Source of the DNA: Bacillus sp. FJAT-28004
Lineage (GTDB): Bacteria; Bacillota; Bacilli; Paenibacillales; Paenibacillaceae
Length of the DNA stretch: 64,000 bases
Direction of reading: 5' to 3'
Assembly (NCBI RefSeq): GCF_001280845.1
Contig: NZ_LGHP01000002.1
Span: forward strand, 319,970 to 383,969
Of the stretch, positions 1-7,827 are shown piece after piece. Every line of letters starts with the position of its first letter. Position 1 is the first letter of the stretch. The notes under the pieces are model-generated. The model was not told the DNA's origin. It worked only from the letters and a program-made list of their open reading frames with translations, and did no database searches. The translations under genes were made by a program, and so were the position numbers.

Positions 1-1
1 G

Positions 2-580
2 TTCCCGGCAGGACGCCATATACTCGTAACCGGCTTAATGGAGAAAATACTTTGGATTGCGAATCACCAGCCTGCGCATTGGCGGAGAAGGCTTGCCGTT
101 TTGGTTTCCGCCTCTCTAGAAGAGCTGTCGTCCTTTTCCTCGCAAGTTGCGGAAGGGGAAGCCATCTCCTTGCCTGTCCCTATTCAACATGCGATTACCT
201 ATATGGAAGAGCATTTGAGCGATCCCGTAAAAATTGAAGAAATTGCAGCGATATCTGGCTGGTCCCATGAATACTTCACACGGATGTTTGTTGCCTCTAC
301 CGGCATTTCCCCCAAACGCATGCTGCTTGAGTTAAGGTTTCGGCGTGCCGAGATACTGATGATGAGGGGGTCCGGCACGGTGAAGCAAATCGCCTATTTG
401 GTAGGCTTTGGAGATGAACACCATTTCTCTAAAATGTATAAGAAGATTCGAGGAATAACGGCATCGGATTACATAAAGAGATGCCAGGATCCATTATTCC
501 GCCACACGGTGTCCGTATTCGACCCATATACGTTCTATCCTTTGAACCGAAATATTTTGGTGAATTCCTTGGTCAAATAA
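2..580 (+). CDS. AraC family transcriptional regulator, 5' end outside window
   Basis: The reading frame is open to the left edge of the window, so the ATG at position 38 is probably internal and the N-terminal ligand-binding part is missing. The visible part ends in an AraC-type double helix-turn-helix: first helix around 'VKIEEIAAISGW', second around 'VKQIAYLVGFGDEHHFSKMYKK', the usual spacing of the family. Such proteins are usually one-component sugar or metabolite sensors that bind promoter DNA. It lies 94 bp upstream of the dioxygenase-like gene on the same strand, so it may regulate that gene, but this is inference from position only. The ligand cannot be told from this fragment. Confidence 0.85.
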   Translation, partial: FPAGRHILVTGLMEKILWIANHQPAHWRRRLAVLVSASLEELSSFSSQVAEGEAISLPVPIQHAITYMEEHLSDPVKIEEIAAISGWSHEYFTRMFVASTGISPKRMLLELRFRRAEILMMRGSGTVKQIAYLVGFGDEHHFSKMYKKIRGITASDYIKRCQDPLFRHTVSVFDPYTFYPLNRNILVNSLVK

Positions 581-674
581 ACACATCATTTACCGGTTTT
601 AGACTATGGAGCGATCTGAATTAACACGCTACAATTAGCGGGTAAGCATTTCAATCTAGGGAGTGGATTGGTCT

Positions 675-1673
675 ATGGGGAAGTTTTATGTGCCTAAATC
701 ACGTGCAAGGGATAACCGCTATTTAGTAAGTGTGAAAGAATATTCCCACTATCATAGAGAAGGCTACTTAATTGTCCGAAACCTATTGTCAAAAGAAGAC
801 ATCGCCGAGCTCTATGAATTAGCAGAGCAAACTAGGCTTAATAGCCTTCAGTTAGATAAGCACGCAGATCGTGATAATGCGGATCCACTCAAAGAGGAAT
901 ATGCTAAGGCGACAAGAATTCATATGCTGTCTCGTTTAAATGCAGCAGCGGAGAGGGGGTTGCTTAACCCTCGAATAGTCGATGTTACGGAGGCGTTAGT
1001 TGGGCCAGATGTATACGCTCTTCAGTCCATGCTCTTTTTAAATCCTCCTGGAACAGGCGGTCAAGGCTGGCATCAGGATGCATGCTATATCAAGACGCAT
1101 CCGGATACGCTAATTGGAGCGTGGATTGCCTTAGAGGAAGCGGATGAAGAAAATGGCTGCTTGTGGGTCGTACCCGGCTCGAACAACGAACCGATATATC
1201 CTCCTGATGGTGTCGGAGGAGGAAATGTGCACGCGGTGGATGCATTCGAGGATTTGAATGGCGTGCAGAATGTGAGCCATTTGGACGATAATGTGAACAC
1301 GCTTTCTAAGGTTGTCGCAAACTATCCTCCAGCCATACCCGTTCCACTACGTACGGGAGATGTTTTGTTTTTCCATTCACATCTACTTCATCGCTCTTAT
1401 CCGAATCGTACCCAGGATCGGTACCGCCGCTCATATGTTTGCCATTATTGCAATGCACGTTCTTGGGTGCCATGGGATCATGATGGATTCGAAGGTCATT
1501 CAGGGAATTACCGTCAAATTCTCGCCCGCGGAAACACAAACCTTCCTTATGCAGAGCCAGCATTCGGTACGGAGGTTTACTTGGCAGATGGAGAAGAGGA
1601 ATCGAGCAGCGTTACGATGATGGGGATGGACAATGGGATCATGATGCCGATGGGAATGGAGAAAGATGAATAA
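675..1673 (+). CDS. Phytanoyl-CoA dioxygenase (PhyH) family protein
   Basis: Predicted Fe(II)/2-oxoglutarate-dependent dioxygenase of 332 residues. The iron facial triad is visible: H-x-D in 'GWHQDACYI' (about residues 133-135) and the distal His in 'LLHRSYPNRT' (about 239), followed by an Arg suited to bind 2-oxoglutarate. A GTG at 663 is in frame, but AGGGAG at 658-663 is well placed only for the ATG at 675, so that start was chosen. The C-terminal 20 residues are unusually Met- and Gly-rich ('MMGMDNGIMMPMGM'), which is not part of the fold and could bind metal or be spurious. Bacterial PhyH proteins act on many substrates, so none is assigned. An AraC regulator sits directly upstream. Confidence 0.85.
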   Translation: MGKFYVPKSRARDNRYLVSVKEYSHYHREGYLIVRNLLSKEDIAELYELAEQTRLNSLQLDKHADRDNADPLKEEYAKATRIHMLSRLNAAAERGLLNPRIVDVTEALVGPDVYALQSMLFLNPPGTGGQGWHQDACYIKTHPDTLIGAWIALEEADEENGCLWVVPGSNNEPIYPPDGVGGGNVHAVDAFEDLNGVQNVSHLDDNVNTLSKVVANYPPAIPVPLRTGDVLFFHSHLLHRSYPNRTQDRYRRSYVCHYCNARSWVPWDHDGFEGHSGNYRQILARGNTNLPYAEPAFGTEVYLADGEEESSSVTMMGMDNGIMMPMGMEKDE

Positions 1674-1770
1674 GTGGTACTGATTTGTAATAAAGCGAAG
1701 ATTGACACTCTCTTATTTCACATTATGTTACTCTCCATCGGTTTTAGATTCTAATATACTTTTTATACCA

Positions 1771-1799
1771 TTGTTTACCCTCTCAATGTTCGATATAAT
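1771..1799 (+). promoter_or_regulatory. Sigma-A-type promoter for the lysine riboswitch transcript
   Basis: TTGTTT at 1771-1776 and TATAAT at 1794-1799 are separated by 17 bp, a good vegetative promoter. It lies about 40 bp upstream of the riboswitch aptamer and would start the lysP leader RNA. Confidence 0.6.
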
Positions 1800-1840
1800 G
1801 TTCTTGTAAATTAAATTGAATACAACCCTCATCCTATCAA

Positions 1841-1990
1841 ACGGTGAGGTAGAGGTCGCGGTTTTTAGAAGTAAATCAGTGGAGACGCAGAGAACGTCAT
1901 TGAAGCTGTTGAAAGGAACTACCGCCGAAGTTTGATTGCTGCTCTGGGCAATTGGGCTGGGACTGTTGCCGGAAGGTGCAGAACTGTCAC
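1841..1990 (+). promoter_or_regulatory. Lysine riboswitch (L box)
   Basis: The leader shows the conserved L-box elements in the right order: an AGAGGTCGCG segment at 1851-1860, AGTAA in the first internal loop (about 1870), the TGAAGCTGTTGAAAGGAACT region (1901-1920), GCCGAAG (1924-1930), the TCTGGGCAATTGGGCTGGGA arm (about 1943-1962) and a closing ACTGTC-type strand (about 1983-1988). After it come two hairpins, near 1988-2014 and 2022-2040, then an intrinsic terminator. Lysine binding would favour termination and switch off the lysine permease gene downstream. The identity of the next gene as a LysP-type permease agrees with this. Confidence 0.93.
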
Positions 1991-2052
1991 AAATTTATGA
2001 TAAGTAAATTTGTGATGAGCTATCTTCAAAGAAGATAAGTTGGGAATGATAT

Positions 2053-2083
2053 AAAACGTTCACCTCTGTGAGCGTTTTTTTTT
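2053..2083 (+). terminator. Riboswitch-controlled intrinsic terminator
   Basis: AACGTTCAC / GTGAGCGTT forms a 9-bp stem (one G-U pair) with a CTCT loop, followed by a run of T. It sits about 65 bp after the L-box aptamer and 100 bp before lysP, so it is the expression platform of the riboswitch. Confidence 0.9.
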
Positions 2084-2184
2084 GTGACCATAAGAAACGT
2101 ATGTTCTGAAAGACAGTGTCACCGTTTCTTCTTGTTTCCCACTCCACAACAATGGATCGACATCATGATTAAGGAGTGTTTTTA

Positions 2185-3636
2185 ATGTCATCAAACAATT
2201 CGACTGAGCCACAGCAGTTGAAACGCGGGCTCAAGGCTCGTCACCTCACGATGATTGCACTTGGAGGCTCCATTGGTACAGGCTTGTTCCTTGCTAGTGG
2301 TAGTGCAATAGCAGAAGCTGGTCCAGGGGGAGCTCTTCTCGCTTATATAGCTGTGGGTATTATGGTGTACTTCCTTATGACTAGTTTGGGAGAACTTGCA
2401 ACCTATATGCCAGAATCGGGATCTTTTAACACATATGCTAGCCGCTTCGTGGATCCTTCTTTGGGATTCGCCCTGGGATGGAATTTCTGGTTTAACTGGG
2501 CGATTACGATTGCCTCTGAGCTTGCAGCAGCAACTCTTATTATTAAATATTGGTTTCCTGATAGTCCTTCTTATCTGTGGAGCTTACTGTTCCTTGCCAT
2601 TATTTTCGGTTTGAATTTACTGTCTGTCAAAGGATATGGTGAATCGGAATACTGGTTTGCATTGATCAAAATTGCCGTTGTCATCATCTTCTTGATTGTT
2701 GGGGTGCTTATGATATTTGGTATAATGGGCGGCTCGAAGCCGACTGGCTTCAGTAATTTCACACTAGATGGTGGACCGTTCCATGGTGGTTTTCTAGCGT
2801 TTCTTGGTATCTTTATGGCAGCGGGTTATTCGTTCCAAGGAACCGAGCTTGTCGGCATTGCAGCGGGTGAAAGTGAGAACCCACGTGAGAACGTACCGAA
2901 GGCCATTAAACAAATCTTCTGGCGTATTCTGCTTTTCTATATTTTTGCAATCTTCGTAATTGGCATGTTGATTCCTTTTACACATCCGAGCTTGATGCAA
3001 GCTGGTATTGAGAATATTGCAGTTAGTCCGTTCACCCTTGTTTTTGAAAAAGCGGGATTCGCCTTCGCGGCTGCTATTATGAATGCCGTCATTTTGACTT
3101 CGGTGCTGTCTGCTGGTAACTCGGGGATGTATGCATCTACACGTGTACTGTGGGTACTTGCCAAAGAGGGCAAAGCACCTAAGTTTCTAGAGAAATTAAA
3201 CAAACGCGGTATTCCTATTAATGCGCTGCTGGTCACTTGTGCAGTCGGCATGCTTGCGTTCCTAGCTTCCTTCTTCGGTGATGGGGTTGTGTATTTATGG
3301 CTGCTGAATGCTTCTGGCATGTGCGGATTTATTACATGGCTTGGAATCGCAATTAGTCATTACCGTTTCCGTAGGGCATTCGTTGCACAAGGTCGGGATT
3401 TAAGTGAACTTCCTTATAAAGCCAAGTGGTTTCCGTTAGGTCCACTCTTTGCCTTTGCATTATGCATGTTCGTTATTATCGGCCAGAACTTTAAAGCTTT
3501 CACTGGAGAAACGATCGATTGGTATGGCGTGCTTGTTTCCTATATCGGAATTCCGTTATTTTTAGTTGTATGGCTAGGCTATAAATTTGTGTACAAGACC
3601 AAAGTCATTCCTCTTAAAGATTGTAAATTTGACTAG
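2185..3636 (+). CDS. lysP: Lysine-specific permease (APC superfamily)
   Basis: Integral membrane amino acid:proton symporter of 483 residues with about 12 hydrophobic segments. The N-terminal GGSIGTGLFLASG motif marks the amino acid/polyamine/organocation family, and the LysP-like pattern includes 'GPGGALLAYIAVGIMVYF' in TM2 and the long 'PESGSFNTYASRFVDP' loop. AAGGAG at 2171-2176 gives 8 bp spacing to the ATG at 2185; the in-frame GTG at 2176 overlaps this site and is rejected. The gene stands alone behind a lysine riboswitch, which independently points to lysine as substrate. It is followed by an intrinsic terminator at 3747-3774. Confidence 0.92.
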   Translation: MSSNNSTEPQQLKRGLKARHLTMIALGGSIGTGLFLASGSAIAEAGPGGALLAYIAVGIMVYFLMTSLGELATYMPESGSFNTYASRFVDPSLGFALGWNFWFNWAITIASELAAATLIIKYWFPDSPSYLWSLLFLAIIFGLNLLSVKGYGESEYWFALIKIAVVIIFLIVGVLMIFGIMGGSKPTGFSNFTLDGGPFHGGFLAFLGIFMAAGYSFQGTELVGIAAGESENPRENVPKAIKQIFWRILLFYIFAIFVIGMLIPFTHPSLMQAGIENIAVSPFTLVFEKAGFAFAAAIMNAVILTSVLSAGNSGMYASTRVLWVLAKEGKAPKFLEKLNKRGIPINALLVTCAVGMLAFLASFFGDGVVYLWLLNASGMCGFITWLGIAISHYRFRRAFVAQGRDLSELPYKAKWFPLGPLFAFALCMFVIIGQNFKAFTGETIDWYGVLVSYIGIPLFLVVWLGYKFVYKTKVIPLKDCKFD

Positions 3637-3746
3637 AATGAAGTGGAGTCATGAGCAATGGGACAGGCAGACAAGTCATGTTGAGTGTTGCTCACTGTTG
3701 GTAAGGAATGACTAATAGTTGAGATGTATTGGCGTATAAGCAACGG

Positions 3747-3774
3747 AGCGGGTAAAATCCCGCTTCTTTTTTAT
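3747..3774 (+). terminator. Intrinsic terminator after lysP
   Basis: AGCGGG TAAAAT CCCGCT stem-loop followed by TTCTTTTTTATTTT. It ends the lysP transcript; the left flank is not A-rich, so it works in the + direction only. Confidence 0.85.
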
Positions 3775-3840
3775 TTTCTTTAAAAGACTGACTATTACCG
3801 AGCTTGATTCGCTTCACAATAAGCCCCCGAACATAGCGAT

Positions 3841-4776
3841 CTATATCTTTTGATAGTGATTTAAAAGATTCTCTATTCGATCTTGGATCATTTGTTTTAA
3901 CGATTCAGGTTTCACTGAAATAACATAATGACCATATCTCATCAAATAGTTAGCTATAAACTCCTCTTCTCCTATATTATAGAATCCTTTAATGACTGTT
4001 TTATTACCATTTTCTAATTTCATAGAAGGATAATGTTCTTTATAAAAAATATCCTTGGCTTGTTCAAAAATCTCTACTTCAAAGTCGATACTCTTCTCAG
4101 ATTGATATATTTCTAATGAACGACTAACGAGTTCATCTATAGAAAAGTGAGAGTTGATTTCTTCTTCTATACGGGTTATTCTATCGCATCTGAAAACTCT
4201 ATATTTATTTGTATTTAACTCTATTCCAGCAGCATACCATTGACCAAACCTAGCGGAAATTTTGAAAAATTGAACTGGGTAACTTTTTGCTTGATTATCC
4301 TTTAAATATTGAATCTTACAGCTGTTCTCATTAAGAATGCTTTCTAGAATTTTATCTAAAAAACGACTGACATTATGATGCTGATATATTTCAAATTGTA
4401 GGACTTTTTTCATTTGGTGAATCTGGTTTATTTGTTTTTTAGAAAGACAGTTTTCAAACTTTTCATTTAGTTGATTAACACTTAAATGAAATGGTGTTGA
4501 TTGATAAGATTCTAACGTCAACATTGCAAAGTACAGAGCATACACTTCATCTATAGTAAAAATAATGGGGGATAACAATCTATTTTTTAAGATACCATAT
4601 CGTCCATGTCTGCCATGTTCCGAATAAATAGGCATACCTAATTGTTCTAATGAGCTAATATCACGTAGAGCCGTACTTTTTGAAATATTGTATTTAACCA
4701 TTAGGTCATTTAAATTAAAGAACTCTCGACTGTTTAAGTATCTGGTCATGTCATTTAATCTTTCTGATTTCTTCAT
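3841..4776 (-). CDS. HTH/WYL-domain transcriptional regulator (YafY type)
   Basis: A 311-residue protein with an N-terminal winged HTH ('NLNDLMVKYNISKSTALRDISSLE', about residues 20-45) followed by a WYL-type domain in the middle ('GQWYAAGIELNTNKYRVF', here QWYAAG instead of the common WYLVG) and a WCX-like C-terminus. WYL regulators bind ligands, often nucleic acid or small molecules, and usually repress or activate a neighbouring gene. The minus-strand AAGGAG is 8 bp from the second ATG (4776), while the first ATG (4782) is only about 2 bp away, so 4776 is chosen. It is divergent from a VOC protein gene with an inverted repeat between them, the typical regulator-target arrangement. The stretch is clearly more AT-rich than the flanking regions. 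Confidence 0.88.
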   Translation of the reverse strand: MKKSERLNDMTRYLNSREFFNLNDLMVKYNISKSTALRDISSLEQLGMPIYSEHGRHGRYGILKNRLLSPIIFTIDEVYALYFAMLTLESYQSTPFHLSVNQLNEKFENCLSKKQINQIHQMKKVLQFEIYQHHNVSRFLDKILESILNENSCKIQYLKDNQAKSYPVQFFKISARFGQWYAAGIELNTNKYRVFRCDRITRIEEEINSHFSIDELVSRSLEIYQSEKSIDFEVEIFEQAKDIFYKEHYPSMKLENGNKTVIKGFYNIGEEEFIANYLMRYGHYVISVKPESLKQMIQDRIENLLNHYQKI

Positions 4777-4790
4777 TAACATATCTCCTT

Positions 4791-4819
4791 ATAAAGGTGT
4801 CATATTTTGACGCCTTTAT
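4791..4819. promoter_or_regulatory. Inverted repeat, likely operator of the WYL regulator
   Basis: ATAAAGGTGTCA (4791-4802) and TGACGCCTTTAT (4808-4819) form a 12-bp inverted repeat with one mismatch and a 5-bp centre. It lies 15 bp upstream of the regulator's start codon and about 80 bp upstream of the divergent VOC gene. There is no T-run, so an operator is more likely than a terminator. Confidence 0.6.
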
Positions 4820-4899
4820 ATATTATGATAAGTTCAAGGTAATATATCAAATGTATAAGATATCTACCTAGAATGATAATATGAATGGAGAATGATATC

Positions 4900-5361
4900 A
4901 TGAGTACAACACTAGAAATTGCTATTTTCTTATCCATGGACGGAAGAGCAAAAGAAGCTATAAATTTTTACAAGAACCATTTTAACGCAGAGGAATTGTT
5001 ACTTGTTACCTATCAAGACATAGCAAAACGTGACAGCTCCATACAGCTTACTGATGAGAATAAGAATTATATTTCTCATTCTGTCTTATCAATCGGAAGA
5101 ACAAAAGTCATGATAGCGGAAGATACAATGAATACCAGTGAAGCATATTCAGTTGGTAATAACACTTCATTATGCATTCAAAGTTCTGACTTAGCAGAAA
5201 TTGAACATTTTTATAATAGCTTAATTACAGATGATCGAGTGAAAATCATTGTTCCTTTATCGAATAATTTATTTAGCGAAGCATACGGTATTATTGAAGA
5301 CCCGTTCGGTATTCAAATTCAATTAATGTTTGATGATAGATTATATAAGGGTATTGAGTAG
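4900..5361 (+). CDS. VOC family (PhnB-like) protein
   Basis: A 153-residue protein with the start 'LEIAIFLSMDGRAKEAINFYKNHFNAE' and the end 'AYGIIEDPFGIQIQLMF', which match the paired beta-alpha-beta-beta-beta modules of the vicinal oxygen chelate fold as in PhnB/glyoxalase-like proteins. The usual metal ligands are not evident, so catalysis is uncertain. GGAG at 4887-4890 suits the ATG at 4900 rather than the in-frame ATG at 4885. It is divergently paired with a WYL regulator that probably controls it; in related organisms such pairs are common but their substrate is mostly unknown. Confidence 0.8.
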   Translation: MSTTLEIAIFLSMDGRAKEAINFYKNHFNAEELLLVTYQDIAKRDSSIQLTDENKNYISHSVLSIGRTKVMIAEDTMNTSEAYSVGNNTSLCIQSSDLAEIEHFYNSLITDDRVKIIVPLSNNLFSEAYGIIEDPFGIQIQLMFDDRLYKGIE

Positions 5362-5388
5362 GTTTGTAGCATAGTTGGGGACGAAATT

Positions 5389-5418
5389 GGGACGTGAGTT
5401 AATCACGTTCCTATTTCC
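5389..5418 (+). terminator. Weak terminator-like hairpin after VOC gene
   Basis: GGGACGTGA / TCACGTTCC stem with a GTTAA loop (one G-U pair), followed by TATTTCC. The T-run is poor, so termination is only suggested. Confidence 0.4.
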
Positions 5419-5838
5419 GAATTATTGTAGGATTATAATGTGAAACACAAAGGTTGTCTTTATGAATATGCTGTTGTTGAAGCAACGTTCAAGTCTAGAT
5501 CTCAGAGTTTTCTAACCACAAAATCCAACTTAGTTTAGCTGATTCACCTGTTATCCGCCCATTATCCTACATAACTATTTTTTATTAGTTCACAAAAAAA
5601 TAGTTAGGGCTTGATTGCACGATGTTATATCAATAAATGAAACCAAATGGTAGAGATTCCATTTGGTATTTTACTGTATAGACACTCCACACATATGGAA
5701 ACTATCGTACTGCTGATACGTATAACGCCGGTATTGATAAGAAATAATTAAACTGTAACGAACTCTGCCTGTGGCAACGTCAGAGATTATTAATGTATCA
5801 GGATCTGTTCTTATTAGGAAAGTGAGGCAATAAAAGAA
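5419..5838. other. Gene-free stretch before the ClC gene
   Basis: No convincing coding sequence was found on either strand. It holds the inverted repeat and the diverged interspersed repeat described separately (5642-5699). The rest is AT-rich and unremarkable, and presumably contains the ClC promoter near its right end. Confidence 0.5.
5642..5699. repeat. Hairpin plus diverged short interspersed repeat, copy 1
   Basis: ACCAAATGG (5642-5650) and CCATTTGGT (5659-5667) form a perfect 9-bp inverted repeat followed by ATTTTACT. From 5654 to 5699 the sequence matches 48342-48388 with about 85 percent identity and one gap (both read AGATTCC.TTTGGT, then CTGTATA.ACACTC.ACACAT.TGGA). The second copy lacks the left arm of the hairpin. 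The nature of the repeat is unknown. Confidence 0.55.
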
Positions 5839-7062
5839 ATGAAGTTTTTAGGTGCAGGTACTTTTATTCTATATAGCATCGTTACAGGAGGGATTGTTGG
5901 GCTTCTTGTATGGAGTTTTCTCGCTATTCTTTCTGTAACGACTCGCTTTTTATGGGTTGATTTGCCGAATGTAATTGATATTGGAGCTTGGCCATTAATC
6001 GTGTGTGTAGTTGGCGGTATTTTGATAGGTTTATCTCAAAAGTACCTTGGTAATTACCCACGTTTAACAGATGAAGTAGTAGCAGAATTCAAGCAAACAA
6101 AAAGAATTGATTACAGATCAGTGTTTAAGGGTGCTATAATTGCAATTTGTGTACTTTCTTTTGGAGCCAGTCTTGGTCCCGAGGCGGCTTTAGTCGGGAT
6201 TGTAGGAGGCCTTTCTACGTGGGCGGGAGATGTTTTGAAAACATTAGTTAAGAAAAAATCTGTATTAAATGAACATGGAGATATCATCATCGAATATAGT
6301 ATTGAGACAACAATGGGTATGGTTTTTAGGGCGCCGCTATTTGGAGTTAGTACATTGTTTGAAGATAAAAAAGAATCAAGGTATATTAAGCTAATAAAGG
6401 CAATTGTATATTCATTAACTACTGCCGCAGGATTTTCTGTATTTATACTATTATCCAAAATAGATAACAAACAATTTTCCATAGCGGATTTTGGTACACC
6501 AGCATTAGGCGGATATGAAATATTAGTGATAATTCCGTTGATCCTTTTAGGAGTATTGCTTGCAAAATTATATGAATTTTTCAGTCATAGTGCCCAAAAA
6601 GTACTCAAACCACTTGATAAATATAAAGTCATTAGAGCAGTTATTGGCGGGGTAGTACTAGGATTAGTCGGAACGATTCTCCCTATTACTTTATTTTCGG
6701 GGGAGCATGAGTTAACCGAAATAGCTGCTAAGTGGACCGGTATGTCAGCATATTTATTACTGGCAATAGGTATTTTAAAGCTGTTTTTAACTGAATTTTG
6801 TTTAGCATCTGGTTGGCGTGGAGGACATATCTTTCCTATTATTTTTGCAGGGGTGAGCATAGGCTACGGAATTGCATCGTTACTCTCGATAGATCCGGTA
6901 ACATCCATTGCCGTAGTCACCACATCTCTCGCCAGTGCAGTACTCCGGAAGCCGCTGGCAGTTTTGTTGCTTTTAATCCTGATCTTCCAAGTGAAGCTGG
7001 TTATACCTATGTTAATTGCAGCATATTTACCGATGTATTTATTAAAGCTGAAACGTGTATAA
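5839..7062 (+). CDS. ClC-type voltage-gated chloride channel/antiporter family protein
   Basis: A 407-residue membrane protein with about 10 hydrophobic segments. 'GASLGPEAALVG' (about residues 109-120) corresponds to the ClC GREGP-type selectivity motif in variant form, keeping the glutamate, and 'SGWRGGHIFPIIFAG' (about 324-338) corresponds to the GxFxP motif. Family members move Cl- or F- or exchange them for H+. The variant motif and shorter length suggest a divergent clade, so ion and mechanism stay open. The start has only a weak upstream GTGAGG. The sequence directly after its stop runs into the sigK remnant. Confidence 0.8.
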   Translation: MKFLGAGTFILYSIVTGGIVGLLVWSFLAILSVTTRFLWVDLPNVIDIGAWPLIVCVVGGILIGLSQKYLGNYPRLTDEVVAEFKQTKRIDYRSVFKGAIIAICVLSFGASLGPEAALVGIVGGLSTWAGDVLKTLVKKKSVLNEHGDIIIEYSIETTMGMVFRAPLFGVSTLFEDKKESRYIKLIKAIVYSLTTAAGFSVFILLSKIDNKQFSIADFGTPALGGYEILVIIPLILLGVLLAKLYEFFSHSAQKVLKPLDKYKVIRAVIGGVVLGLVGTILPITLFSGEHELTEIAAKWTGMSAYLLLAIGILKLFLTEFCLASGWRGGHIFPIIFAGVSIGYGIASLLSIDPVTSIAVVTTSLASAVLRKPLAVLLLLILIFQVKLVIPMLIAAYLPMYLLKLKRV

Positions 7063-7083
7063 CTTAAGGTTACTCTCTGGGAA

Positions 7084-7517
7084 ATTTTAAAATACTTCCA
7101 AACCGGCAAAGGCACGAAGCTAGCTACATTTGCCGCCCGTTGTATTGAGAACGAAATACTTATGCACCTTCGGTCTTTGAAGAAGACTAGGAAAGACGTA
7201 TCACTTCATGATCCAATTGGAACGGATAAGGAAGGCAATGAAATTACGTTGATTGATATCCTTGGTACTGTAGCGGATGATATCGTCGATAAGGTGCAGC
7301 TTAAGATTGAGAATTCGAAGATATGTAAAAATTTGGATATACTCGATGACCGCGAAAAGGAGTTGTCATTGGTAGGTTTGGTTTGGAGCACGCCGGGGAT
7401 GAGCGGACGCAGCGGGAGATTGCGAAGGAGCTTGGGATTAATCGAAGTTATGTTTCAAGGATTGAGCAGCGGGCGCTTATGAAGCTTTATCATGAGTTTT
7501 ATAAGGCGAAGAGATGA
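7084..7517 (+). pseudogene. sigK: Truncated, frameshifted remnant of sporulation sigma factor sigK
   Basis: The frame starting about 7102 reads 'TGKGTKLATFAARCIENEIL', then 'KKTRKDVSLHDPIGTDKEGN' and 'LDILDDREKE', which is the SigK region 2.4 to region 3 sequence. At 7363-7364 the frame shifts by one base; after it the frame reads 'GRFGLEHAGDERTQREIAKE' and 'GINRSYVSRIEQRALMKLYH' to a TGA at 7515-7517, which is region 4 of the same protein. The N-terminal region (2.1-2.3) is absent: the remnant follows the ClC stop with no start codon of its own. It cannot make a working sigma factor. In some Bacillus species sigK is split by a prophage-like element; whether this fragment comes from such an event cannot be decided here. 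Confidence 0.88.
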
Positions 7518-7565
7518 TGGGTCATTATTAATATTGTCCTTATAAGTTCTAAAGTAGACTGAATG

Positions 7566-7591
7566 GCCACGTCTTTGCAACGTGGCTTTTT
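7566..7591 (+). terminator. Intrinsic terminator after the sigK remnant
   Basis: GCCACGT (7566-7572) and ACGTGGC (7580-7586) form a stem with a 7-base loop, followed by TTTTTG. It is probably the former sigK terminator. Confidence 0.8.
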
Positions 7592-7643
7592 GTTTATTCC
7601 ATAGTGCTAACATTAAGCTATACCATCTAATTGCTTGACTAGA

Positions 7644-7810
7644 TTACAGTGAACTTAAATTATTTTGGTTTGCTCGCTTACTATCTATGATATGAGCCAT
7701 CGCCTCCAAATAAAGAATGAATTGTTCATTAAGAAGTGCAAATAATTGATTTTGGAATTGGATAGATCTATTGTCCACATTTGGAGAACGAATTAAACGA
7801 ATAAGAAAGA
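7644..7810 (-). pseudogene. Start-less open fragment downstream of yesN-like gene
   Basis: On the minus strand an open frame of about 50 codons runs to a stop at 7644-7646 and contains 'FALLNEQFILYLEAMAHIID'. It looks like natural protein sequence (amphipathic helix, ordinary composition), but there is no start codon or ribosome binding site. It may be the 3' end of a lost gene. No family was recognised. Confidence 0.3.
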
Positions 7811-7827
7811 TACTGGACCACAACCCA

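Noticed and set aside
2937..3320. 127-codon open frame on the minus strand
   Set aside because: Antisense shadow of lysP.
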